A DNA stretch of 64,000 nucleotides. It comes from DASXUX01 sp036504595. Lineage in GTDB: Bacteria; Planctomycetota; SZUA-567; H5-PLA8. The DNA lies in the NCBI GenBank assembly GCA_036504595.1, contig DASXUX010000040.1, positions 1-64,000 of the forward strand, read 5' to 3'. The translations under genes were made by a program, and so were the position numbers. Of this stretch, positions 23,959-31,283 are shown one piece after another. The number at the start of each line of letters is the position of its first letter. The stretch's first letter is position 1. The notes under the pieces are model-generated. The model saw only the letters and a list, made by a program, of their open reading frames with translations. It made no database searches and was not told the origin of the DNA.

Positions 23959-25008
23959 CTAGTGATTCAGTTTCGAGCGCACGAATTCGGCGCGCTTGGT
24001 GTCGCGTTCCATGGGCTCGAGCACTCGGCCGGTGAGTTTCTGCAGATGCGCCGGCTGCGTGAAAATGAACAACTCGTTGACGGTCCGCAGTGACAAATCT
24101 TTCAATAAGCCCAGATGCACGCCCATACGCACGGCCGAAAGGAGCATCATCGCTTCATCGCTAGGCAGAAGCTGCGCGTACTTGAGCATGCCATAGGCGC
24201 GCCAGACGCGGTCTTCCAGGCGCTTGCGGTCTTTGGCCAGCAACGACTGACGGGCGCGATGCTCATAACCCACAATCGTCGGCACCACATCCTGGACGTT
24301 GCGAACAATTTCCTCTTCGGTTCGGCCCAGGGTGACCTGGTTTGAAATCTGGTAGAAATGCCCGCTGGCTTCCGTGCCTTCGCCGTAGAGTCCGCGCACC
24401 GCCAGATTGATCTTGCCCACGGCCTGGAAGACTTTTTCGATGTGCCGCGTGAGCACCAGCGCCGGAAGATGCAGCATCACCGAAACGCGCAGGCCCGTCC
24501 CAACATTGGTGGGGCAGGCAGTCAAGTAGCCCAGTTGCGGCGAGAAAGAATAGTCCAGGTGCTGTTCAAGCGCATCGTCGATCTGGCTGGCCATGCGCCA
24601 GGCTTCCTGAAGCTGGAATCCCGACTGGAGCACCTGCAGGCGGATATGGTCTTCCTCGTTGACCATGATCGCGACCGCCTCGCCCTGGCTGATCGCCACG
24701 CCGCGTTGGTGCTGCGCATCCTCGTGCTCTTTTGAGATTAGGTGCCGCTCAACCAGAAACTTCCGTTCAATCACGTCGGTCGTGTGCAGCGGGACGTACA
24801 AGCCGGTGTCGGTGACTTTGGCGTCGGCGATGGCCTGTTGGATCAGCGCTTCGCAAGTGCCACGTTCGGCCCCGTCCATCTTGGTGATAAAGCGGAAGCC
24901 GCGGATATTGCGCGCAAGGCGAATGCGGCTGGAGATGACGATCTCCGCCTCGGGGCCCGTTCCCCGCATCCATTCGCCCGAGGACTTGATCATTTCATTC
25001 AACGTCAT
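23959..25008 (-). CDS. mcsB: Protein arginine kinase McsB
   Basis: 349 residues, the usual length. It phosphorylates arginines in proteins to mark them for ClpCP-type degradation (known from Firmicutes). Visible features: the substrate loop VISSRIRLARNIRGF, the guanidino-kinase core LGYLTACPTNVGTGLRVSVMLHLP (cited in part) with the conserved Cys of phosphagen kinases, and GEGTEASGHFYQISNQ. The C-terminus holds RDTKRA, the RDxxRA motif of the allosteric phospho-arginine pocket. It lies directly downstream of its activator mcsA (99 bases apart, heptamer repeats between). No ctsR or clpC is adjacent. Confidence 0.93.
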   Translation of the reverse strand: MTLNEMIKSSGEWMRGTGPEAEIVISSRIRLARNIRGFRFITKMDGAERGTCEALIQQAIADAKVTDTGLYVPLHTTDVIERKFLVERHLISKEHEDAQHQRGVAISQGEAVAIMVNEEDHIRLQVLQSGFQLQEAWRMASQIDDALEQHLDYSFSPQLGYLTACPTNVGTGLRVSVMLHLPALVLTRHIEKVFQAVGKINLAVRGLYGEGTEASGHFYQISNQVTLGRTEEEIVRNVQDVVPTIVGYEHRARQSLLAKDRKRLEDRVWRAYGMLKYAQLLPSDEAMMLLSAVRMGVHLGLLKDLSLRTVNELFIFTQPAHLQKLTGRVLEPMERDTKRAEFVRSKLNH

Positions 25009-25030
25009 AATGCCCAGCCCAGTTCATGCT

Positions 25031-25104
25031 CCGTGCTTTGTAGTTCGTGGTTTGTGATCAACACTAAGCAAACCTGAACCCCGAACCCTGACCCCTGAAC
25101 CCTG
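25031..25104. repeat. Two heptad arrays between mcsA and mcsB
   Basis: CCGTGCT, TTGTAGT, TCGTGGT and TTGTGAT (25031-25058) and AACCCCG, AACCCTG, ACCCCTG and AACCCTG (25077-25104) both keep an exact 7-bp period with different unit sequences. AACCCCG-AACCCTG also occurs at 42674-42687. Confidence 0.7.
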
Positions 25105-25107
25105 TCG

Positions 25108-25728
25108 TTAAGTCTTCTTCTTTCCGTGCCCGCCAGAAGACTGCTTGGGCGGCGGTGGCGGTTCTTCGCCGGTAGGGCGGGCCTCCGCGCCCGTCACCCC
25201 GCCGGGCGCTGGGACCGCGGTCTTCAGCTTGTCTTCCATCTGCTTGATTTGATCGCGCAATCCTGCGGCGCGCTCGTAGTCTTCCTTGCGAATTGCGCGT
25301 TTGAGCTCCAGATGCAACTGGCGCACATCTTTTTGCATCGAGACTTCCGAGGAGACGCGGCGCGGGACTTTGCCCATGTGCTGCGACGCGTCATGGATCT
25401 TCTCGACCAGGCCCTGTACGTCGTCGCGAAACGTCGTGTAGCAGTCCGGGCAGCCAAAACGTCCGGATGCCTGAAACTGCGTCAGCGTGGTCGAACAGAC
25501 GCTGCACGCGACCTCTTTTCCGCGTCGCGTCTTAAGCGCCTGTTCCTGCGCCTGGCTGGCGATTCCGGCCAAGAGATCCGATATCGAGAAGTGTGCTTTG
25601 CCGGGCAGTCCCTTTTCGGCCGCACAGCGTTCGCACAAATGCATCTCGTGCTTCTTGCCCTCACGGATTTCCGTCAGGTGCACGGTGGCTTCGTTTTCGC
25701 AATTCGATACGTCGCACTTCATACCCAT
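25108..25728 (-). CDS. mcsA: McsA-like zinc-finger protein with UVR domain, activator of McsB
   Basis: 206 residues. Two zinc-binding pairs are seen near the N-terminus (CDVSNC near 5-10, CERC near 32-35) and two more in CSVC and CPDC (about 76-97); four such pairs are the McsA hallmark. A UVR motif follows (KRAIRKEDYERAAGLRDQIKQMEDKL, cited in part; about 142-167). The C-terminal tail is Pro/Gly/Lys-rich and includes GGVTGAEARPTGEE, encoded by a copy of the genome's GC-rich repeat (25171-25198), plus poly-Pro and a Lys-rich end. McsA activates McsB, whose gene follows. GTG/ATG alternatives within two codons leave the start nearly fixed. Confidence 0.88.
   Translation of the reverse strand: MGMKCDVSNCENEATVHLTEIREGKKHEMHLCERCAAEKGLPGKAHFSISDLLAGIASQAQEQALKTRRGKEVACSVCSTTLTQFQASGRFGCPDCYTTFRDDVQGLVEKIHDASQHMGKVPRRVSSEVSMQKDVRQLHLELKRAIRKEDYERAAGLRDQIKQMEDKLKTAVPAPGGVTGAEARPTGEEPPPPPKQSSGGHGKKKT
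25171..25198. repeat. GC-rich repeat copy in the 3' end of mcsA
   Basis: GGTAGGGCGGGCCTCCGCGCCCGTCACC-type DNA (28 bp) has the same build as the intergenic copy at 25849-25863 and is translated into the McsA tail. Its arms GGGCGGGC and GCCCGT are inverted. Confidence 0.6.
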
Positions 25729-25807
25729 GGTCCGTGGTGAGTGGTCACTTGGAGGTGACGAGCGGTTGTCACGGCTCCTGCCCTATCTCCTGCGTCCGAA
25801 TTCGGCT

Positions 25808-25863
25808 GGTAGCGCCGGCCTCCGTGCCGGCCGGTTCCGCTAGGGCAGGCCTCCGTGCCCGCC
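25808..25863. repeat. Intergenic copies of the GC-rich palindromic element
   Basis: Two elements lie side by side between mcsA and the phosphodiesterase-like gene: one beginning GGTAGCGCCGGCCTCCGTG (25808 on), the other TAGGGCAGGCCTCCGTG (25841 on). They show that the element found in coding regions also occurs outside genes. Confidence 0.75.
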
Positions 25864-25864
25864 T

Positions 25865-26599
25865 TCAAGCCGGCTTTGACTCCAGCAACGTCTTGAGCCG
25901 CTCCGGCCTTCCCGTGACGATGCCATCCACGCGGGACTCGATCAACTCGCGCATATCCGATTCTTCGTTGGCGAAATAGGCGAAGACCTGAATGCCTTTG
26001 TCATGCGCCTGGCGCACGAGCACGGAATCGGTCTGCGCGCGGTGGGGCCGCACCACTTTCAGTCCGAGCTTGTCCGCCTTTTCCAGGTACAGCCAGCCAT
26101 CGACTTTTTCGCCCAGCAGCAGCGCGTACGAGAAATCCTTCGCCAGCTCGCGGAACGACTTGAGACTTTCGGAATCGCTGAAGGCCAGCACATCTTCGGC
26201 GGGCTTCGGCCGAGACTTCAGGGCCTTGAGCAGTTCGTCTGCCCAAGGCGTGCCTGCGCGGGTCTCCGGAAGCGAGAGCATCAGCCGGGCCTTCGGACCC
26301 ACCGCGGCAATCGCTTCGGCGAGCGTCGGTACGCGGGTGCCCGCGAATTTCTCGTTAAACCAGGAGCCGGCGTCGAGCGCCTGGATTTCCGCGGCGGTCA
26401 TCCGCGCGATGCGGCCGGATCCGTTGGTGGTGCGGTCCAGGCTCACATCGGCCAGGACAAGCGGCTGGTTGTCACGGGTGCGCTGGACCTCCAGCGCAAG
26501 CATGTTTACACCCAGTTCCAGCGCTTTCTGAATGGCCGGAATGGTGTTCTCTGGCGCTTGCTGTGAAGCGCCGCGATGCGCGATCGTAAGTGTCTTCAT
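25865..26599 (-). CDS. Glycerophosphodiester phosphodiesterase-like protein lacking catalytic residues
   Basis: 244 residues; ATG at 26599 preferred over an adjacent GTG. The fold is clear: TIAHRGASQQAPENTIPAIQKALELG at the start (cited in part), LDRTTNGSGRIARMTAAEIQALDAGSW, and VFAYFANEESDMRELIESRVDGIVTGRPE at the end. In active GDPD enzymes the strand after the first helix reads (I/V)E-x-D and the next ends in H-D. Here they read LALEV and VLADV, so the metal-binding Glu and the catalytic His are both Ala, and a later metal ligand Glu is replaced in LMLSLPE. Only the HRG histidine remains. It is probably a pseudo-phosphodiesterase with a binding or regulatory role. No signal peptide is visible. 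Confidence 0.82.
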   Translation of the reverse strand: MKTLTIAHRGASQQAPENTIPAIQKALELGVNMLALEVQRTRDNQPLVLADVSLDRTTNGSGRIARMTAAEIQALDAGSWFNEKFAGTRVPTLAEAIAAVGPKARLMLSLPETRAGTPWADELLKALKSRPKPAEDVLAFSDSESLKSFRELAKDFSYALLLGEKVDGWLYLEKADKLGLKVVRPHRAQTDSVLVRQAHDKGIQVFAYFANEESDMRELIESRVDGIVTGRPERLKTLLESKPA

Positions 26600-26713
26600 C
26601 ACTACAGTATAATTCCGAAACCGAGAATGAACAGTCCGGCCTCCCCCTCACATCAGGCCGGCGCAATCTAGCTTTCATACCGCAAATGTTCAAAAAACAC
26701 AAAGACCAATAAA

Positions 26714-26748
26714 TTGTCTGTGGTGCGTTTTGAGTTGTCCGTTGTATA
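26714..26748. repeat. Degenerate heptad array in a divergent intergenic region
   Basis: Units TTGTCTG, TGGTGCG, TTTTGAG, TTGTCCG and TTGTATA keep a 7-bp period between the divergent phosphodiesterase-like and TIM-barrel genes (26600-26794). No clear promoter could be assigned. Confidence 0.5.
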
Positions 26749-26794
26749 TCGTCTTAAGAAGCCCCATTCGGCGTGAGATCCGGAGTCAATCAGA

Positions 26795-27967
26795 ATGGCG
26801 GAGACAACAACGATGCTTCAGCTCACGTGCCGCAAAGTGATTGCGTTGTTGGTTTGCAGCGGGATTCTCGCCTCGCCGTCATCGCCGGCCGGCGACACTG
26901 ACTTGGGCGGATTGAGCAAACTGCGCTACCGCAGCATCGACATCATGAAGTTCACGAAAGATACGCTCCGGCAGCAACCCTCCGAACTGGCCATCGATCG
27001 CCTGCTCGATTGTCTGAAAGCCAATTTCAACCTGACGCACGTCGCGGTTGCCATCCCGCTGGATGCGCAGGCGGACTACCCGCAACCGAAGCCAGGTCCT
27101 GCTTCCGCCGAAGAATTCACCAAGCGCCTTTGCGCAGGAATTCACGCGCGCGGCTTCAAGGTGATCCACCGCGGAACGTGGTGCGGGATCGAAGGACTCT
27201 ATGGATTCCCGCACTGCGTCGGGCCACGGCGCTTTCCGGCTGGTACGGCGGAAGCGGTCCTAAAAGGAGCGGCGGACGGTTCGCTTCGCCCCGAATCCTG
27301 GCTGGCGAAAACGTATTCCTACATCATCGAACATCCCGATATTTTCGCGGATGGCGATTTGTGGGCCGTGCTTCCGGAGCGCACGGAAGGAATCTTCAAT
27401 GAAGCCACCTCCTTCCTGCCGCATACAAAACCTGGCGTGGCGCAGCACTACGCCAGCTTCTTCATCGATCTGGCGGCTGTTTCGGCCGAAGCGTTCACGA
27501 AGATCGGCAAAAAAGTCGAGGTCGGCCTGACGGCCAACAACTTTTCCGAAGTGAAGAGCGGCTGGCTGCCGCAATCCATTTTCGCGAATGCGGGCATCGT
27601 GGCATTCGACCACTACGGCATTACGCACACGCCGCAGGAACTCGACAGCGATCTGCGCGCCGTCTTCGACCGGCGCGGCAAGCTGCCGTTGTTCCATCAG
27701 GAATGGGGCGACTACTGGAACGCCAAGATGCCGGAAGCCGAGCGCTGCGCGTACTTGAAGAGCATTCTCGACGTGTGGTGCGCGCTGGCGGCAGAAGGCA
27801 AGCTCATCGGCTTCAACTACTGGGGCGGCTGGCAGAACGAAGGCGAAGGCATTCTGGTGAACTCTGGAACGGCCGCGGATCCGCGCTACGAACTCAACGC
27901 GCGCGGAAAGATCCTGGCAGACTACTTCAGAACGCCTGGCGGTGATCAGCCTAAGGCCGAACGATAA
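26795..27967 (+). CDS. Exported TIM-barrel glycosidase-like protein
   Basis: 390 residues; an alternative ATG lies at 26813 with GGAG about 9 bases ahead. A signal peptide (KVIALLVCSGILASPSSPAG) leads into a (beta/alpha)8-like protein: YRSIDIMKFTKDTL, HVAVAIPLDAQADYP, GFKVIHRGTWCGIEGLYG, VGLTANNFSE and VAFDHYGITHTPQELDSDL. The last strands LPLFHQEWGDYWNA and LIGFNYWGGWQNEGEG look like the nucleophile and aromatic strands of clan GH-A glycosidases, with the Glu of HQEWGD as the probable nucleophile. I cannot assign a GH family. It is followed after 27 bases by a second glycosidase-like gene, so the two are probably co-expressed. Confidence 0.7.
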   Translation: MAETTTMLQLTCRKVIALLVCSGILASPSSPAGDTDLGGLSKLRYRSIDIMKFTKDTLRQQPSELAIDRLLDCLKANFNLTHVAVAIPLDAQADYPQPKPGPASAEEFTKRLCAGIHARGFKVIHRGTWCGIEGLYGFPHCVGPRRFPAGTAEAVLKGAADGSLRPESWLAKTYSYIIEHPDIFADGDLWAVLPERTEGIFNEATSFLPHTKPGVAQHYASFFIDLAAVSAEAFTKIGKKVEVGLTANNFSEVKSGWLPQSIFANAGIVAFDHYGITHTPQELDSDLRAVFDRRGKLPLFHQEWGDYWNAKMPEAERCAYLKSILDVWCALAAEGKLIGFNYWGGWQNEGEGILVNSGTAADPRYELNARGKILADYFRTPGGDQPKAER

Positions 27968-27994
27968 ACGACGCAAAAATATGGAGAGCCAAAT

Positions 27995-30958
27995 ATGAGA
28001 GGCGTGGTACGTGTCCCAAGTGCGGCGAGCGCGGTGATGTTGGCGAGTCTCTTGGCGAGCACAGCCGCGGCGCTCGAGATAGGCCAGTGGGATGGCACGA
28101 CGCAAGCGGCGGAACTTTCCGGGCCGTACGAAGATCCCGTGCAGCAGGAGATACAGTTTGGGCGCCGCTCGTATTATCTGACGCCTTGGCGATCCTACAT
28201 GGATACATGGCCGGCCAGCCGCTTTCTGCAATGCCTCGGCACCAACTTCAATGTCGATGACAAGGTTGCCGACGCCGTCGCGCAATTGCTGGGCGAGTGC
28301 TCCATGCGCTCGGCGCGTGTGGAAGTCGGTTGGGGAAGTCTTGCCTATGACGATCCGTCGAAGTTGCCCGACGGCGCAGTGAAGCCATTGACGACACGGC
28401 TGAAAGCGCTGCAGAAGCACGGCGTGCGCCCGTTGATGCTCCTGAACGCGAACTCCGGCTGGCCATGCCCGATCAAAGTCATTCGCGTGAAGCTGACCAA
28501 GCCCGCGGCGGCCGGCGCGCGCGAACTGTTTGTCGATAAGACCCAAGACATCAAGGTCGGCTACACCGGCCCGCGCGGACAGGCGTACCAGACCGGATTT
28601 CCGATCATCACCGCTGTGGAGGTAGCGCCGGCCTCCGCGCCGGTGAAGTGCGAACTCTCAGCGCCGCTGACAAAGGACCTGAAAGAAGGGCCGCTCGACT
28701 TGTTCATCCTGCGCTACCAGCCGTTTTCGGGCGCGGTATTCGAAGATGGAAAGCCGAACCCGGCGGCGCAGGAGACGCTGGACGGATGGAAGCTGTACGT
28801 CGCGGCGATCTGCAATGCGACGCGTGCGGCGCTAGGCACAGAAGGCGCGGCCGACGCGGGATTCGATCTGGAAGTCTGGAACGAGTACACGTTCGGCAGC
28901 CAATTCCTCAACGAGAAGGAGTACCACAAGCCGGCGCGGAAATTCAAAGAGAACATCAACTATAGCAAGTACGGGCTGAAGCGGGAGGGGTGCGAGATCA
29001 TTCTGCCGATAACGATCGAGTACGTGAACGACCCCGCCAACAAGCTCCCGGGCGTCAAAGTCATCAGCGGTTTTGCCAATCAGCGGCCGTGGGACAACGG
29101 CGCGGAAATGTGGCCGGGGCAGACGGGCTTCAGCCGGCATTACTACACGGGCATCAACCCGGGAAAGTTCAATGGCACCGGCTTCTTGAGCCCTGAAACT
29201 GAGACGAACATCAAAAGCGGCCCGGTGAATGCGCTCGGCAAACCCGACGGCAAGCCGGACAAAAAAGACTGGCACACCGTCGATCCGGGGAGCTTCTTCA
29301 TCCCGACGCTCACGATCAACCTTCCGGAGTACTGGTTCACCGGCTACAAGACGGAATTGATGTCACGCGAGACGCAGCCGTTCCCCAATTCGATGAAAGG
29401 GCATTTCCGCTACGCGCATCCCGGCACGGGCCAGCCGGCCGAGGTGTGGATGACCGAGTTCAACCTGGATCGCGGCCCGTGGGGCGATTACCTCGCGAAG
29501 CAGGCCGGCTGCAAGCGCGACGATCCCAAACTGGCCTCCCTGCTCCAGCACGTCGCGGCCAAGTCCACGCTGCGCTCATTCGTTTTCCTGAGCCACAAAG
29601 GCGTGCACACAATCAACATGTTTGCGATTCGCGAGAACGACGCGCTGGGGATGCTTCCGCAGTCGTTCTACAAAGTGCTTGCGGCGGAGAAGAATCAGCT
29701 TACGGACACCGTTCGCGCTGAAATCGGGCCGCAACTGACGTCGCTCAAGCGCGCGGCGGATCTCATGAAGTCGGGGCAGAGCATCACCACGGCCCGCCCG
29801 CTTCAGGTGGCGAAATTGGTTGAGCACAAGCCCCGCCTCGTCTTCAAAGGCGACGGCACGCTGGAACATCCCGACCGCTGGAATCGCGACGACTTCGCGT
29901 GCCTCCCGTTCCAACTCGACGCGGGCAAATTCGCCGTCGGCTACTACGTCGTGACACGCAACATCGTCCACGAGTGGAAGAAGGATGCTGATCTGCTCGA
30001 CCCCGCGCGTTACGACATGCCGGAGCAGGATTTCGATCTGATGCTGAGCAACGTTCGCGGCGAAGGCGCGAAGGTTTCCGCGTTCGACCCGCTGACAGGC
30101 CTTTCGATCGCGGCCGAGGTGGTGCCGGCCTCCGCGCCGGTGATGGTAGCGCCGGCCTCCGTGCCGGCCGGGAAGGACGCCGGCACCACCATCACCGTGC
30201 GATTGAAGACGACGGATTGCCCGCGTTTCCTCATCATAGAGGAGAGCAAACCGGGCCCGCTGATCAGCGGGGTCAAAATGAGTGGCTCCAAGCTCTCCTT
30301 CAGCACCAACATTTCGGCCCCGGCAAAAGTGTCGTGGGGCTCGCGGCCAGAGCGCGCGAGCGGGGGAAACAAAGAGCTCCCTTCCGGCAAGGAGCACAGC
30401 GCAGAGATCGGCCCGCTCGCACCCGACGAAGGGGTGAAAATTGTAGTGGATAAAGACGGCCTCTTCGCCCGCTGGCCGATCTGGGGCCATGACACGCTCG
30501 GCGTGGCCAGCTTCAGCAAAGCGATTGCGGGGAACTTCGCGCCGGCGAGCGGACCGGAGTTCCCGGCACTGGAGAGTGGCAAAACGGCGAGTGAATTCGA
30601 AGCCGGCAACGTCGATCAAGCGAAGTGGCAGCAAATGCTGGGCGGCGCGGATAACGTCAAGATGGAACTCCGAACAATTCCCGGCGATTTGAGCAACGTA
30701 AAGGCGATGCTGCCCGCCACGTCGGCGGCCGACAACGTCAGCATTCACGCCAGCAAGTGGAATGACGTCGCGGCGTGGGTGGCGGAATTCCGCCTCGACG
30801 GCCCAGCGCATCCGGGACTGTCGGAACTGCATCAGAAGTACTTCATCGCGCCGATCAAAGGCGGACATGTCGTGTTCTCGTTCCGCGGCAGCAGCGATTC
30901 GATGAGCAAACGCGAGAAAGCTCTGAAGGAAATTACCGAGGGTGTGAAGTTCAAGTAA
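27995..30958 (+). CDS. Large exported clan GH-A glycosidase-like protein (GH39-like)
   Basis: 987 residues, ATG preceded by GGAG. The signal peptide is SAVMLASLLASTAAALE. The central barrel has strands SARVEVGWGSLAYDD, HGVRPLMLLNANSGW, DLEVWNEYTFGSQF (Asn-Glu pair, probable acid/base, near residue 294) and PAEVWMTEFNLDRGPWG (probable nucleophile Glu, near residue 489). This order fits clan GH-A enzymes such as GH39, but the family is not certain. The C-terminal 350 residues are beta-rich. Two insertions encoded by the GC-rich element are seen: EVAPASAPVK (28618-28644), and EVVPASAPV directly followed by MVAPASVPAGKDAGTT (30117-30190). The enzyme probably acts on a polysaccharide outside the cytoplasm. 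Confidence 0.72.
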   Translation: MRGVVRVPSAASAVMLASLLASTAAALEIGQWDGTTQAAELSGPYEDPVQQEIQFGRRSYYLTPWRSYMDTWPASRFLQCLGTNFNVDDKVADAVAQLLGECSMRSARVEVGWGSLAYDDPSKLPDGAVKPLTTRLKALQKHGVRPLMLLNANSGWPCPIKVIRVKLTKPAAAGARELFVDKTQDIKVGYTGPRGQAYQTGFPIITAVEVAPASAPVKCELSAPLTKDLKEGPLDLFILRYQPFSGAVFEDGKPNPAAQETLDGWKLYVAAICNATRAALGTEGAADAGFDLEVWNEYTFGSQFLNEKEYHKPARKFKENINYSKYGLKREGCEIILPITIEYVNDPANKLPGVKVISGFANQRPWDNGAEMWPGQTGFSRHYYTGINPGKFNGTGFLSPETETNIKSGPVNALGKPDGKPDKKDWHTVDPGSFFIPTLTINLPEYWFTGYKTELMSRETQPFPNSMKGHFRYAHPGTGQPAEVWMTEFNLDRGPWGDYLAKQAGCKRDDPKLASLLQHVAAKSTLRSFVFLSHKGVHTINMFAIRENDALGMLPQSFYKVLAAEKNQLTDTVRAEIGPQLTSLKRAADLMKSGQSITTARPLQVAKLVEHKPRLVFKGDGTLEHPDRWNRDDFACLPFQLDAGKFAVGYYVVTRNIVHEWKKDADLLDPARYDMPEQDFDLMLSNVRGEGAKVSAFDPLTGLSIAAEVVPASAPVMVAPASVPAGKDAGTTITVRLKTTDCPRFLIIEESKPGPLISGVKMSGSKLSFSTNISAPAKVSWGSRPERASGGNKELPSGKEHSAEIGPLAPDEGVKIVVDKDGLFARWPIWGHDTLGVASFSKAIAGNFAPASGPEFPALESGKTASEFEAGNVDQAKWQQMLGGADNVKMELRTIPGDLSNVKAMLPATSAADNVSIHASKWNDVAAWVAEFRLDGPAHPGLSELHQKYFIAPIKGGHVVFSFRGSSDSMSKREKALKEITEGVKFK
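28618..28644. repeat. Half copy of the GC-rich palindromic element, in frame
   Basis: GAGGTAGCGCCGGCCTCCG with a following CGCCGGTG arm is a shortened copy of the element and encodes EVAPASAPV inside the GH39-like protein. Confidence 0.7.
30117..30190. repeat. Tandem half plus full copy of the in-frame palindromic element
   Basis: A half copy (30117-30142) is followed by a full 46-bp copy (30145-30190). The latter begins GGTAGCGCCGGC and ends GCCGGCACCACC, arms of an imperfect palindrome. Translation continues in the same frame (VVPASAPV, then VAPASVPAGKDAGTT). Confidence 0.85.
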
Positions 30959-30965
30959 CGCAACA

Positions 30966-30974
30966 TACAAGATG
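30966..30974 (+). repeat. Left target-site duplication of the MITE (TACAAGATG)
   Basis: TACAAGATG flanks the element on the left and recurs perfectly at 31275-31283 on the right. The ATG of the right copy is the first possible start codon of the downstream kinase. Confidence 0.9.
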
Positions 30975-31274
30975 GAGTGCGTAGTCCTACTGTGACAGCC
31001 CACCCGGCTTTCAGCCGGGTTCAAGATGTTGTCAGACCCCTGCTTCAGCAGGGGGTAAAGCGGCTCGACGCATTCGGTAGCCGGCTTCCAGCCGGCTTGC
31101 GAGGTTATGCTTGGGCTTAAGCCCTCCCTCTGCCGGGGTAAGCCGACTGAAGTCGGCTATGGGATTGTTCGGGCGCCTCAAAACCCCAGCTAAAAGCTGG
31201 GGCCTAACAACGTCTGAAAGCAGGCTGAAGCCTGCTGGACCATTTTCCGCCTGTCACAATAGGACTACGCACTC
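30975..31274. mobile_element. 300-bp MITE with 24-bp terminal inverted repeats and seven internal palindromes
   Basis: The ends 30975-30998 and 31251-31274 are inverted repeats with 23 of 24 matches (outer bases GAGTGCGTAGTCCTA). Both flanks carry the same 9-bp sequence TACAAGATG, a target-site duplication, so the element moved by transposition. It has no reading frame for a transposase. Inside are seven short perfect palindromes: 31002-31020, 31037-31054, 31079-31097, 31113-31124, 31141-31158, 31184-31202 and 31219-31236. Their stems are mostly of the form xxxxGGCT/AGCCxxxx or its GCT/AGC variants, with loops of 2-3 bases. It lies between the GH39-like gene and a histidine kinase gene, in the 5' region of the latter. 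A transposase elsewhere in the genome must act on it. Confidence 0.93.
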
Positions 31275-31283
31275 TACAAGATG
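31275..31283 (+). repeat. Right target-site duplication of the MITE (TACAAGATG)
   Basis: Perfect 9-bp copy of 30966-30974. The insertion split the sequence just at an ATG, so a start codon was duplicated. Confidence 0.9.
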
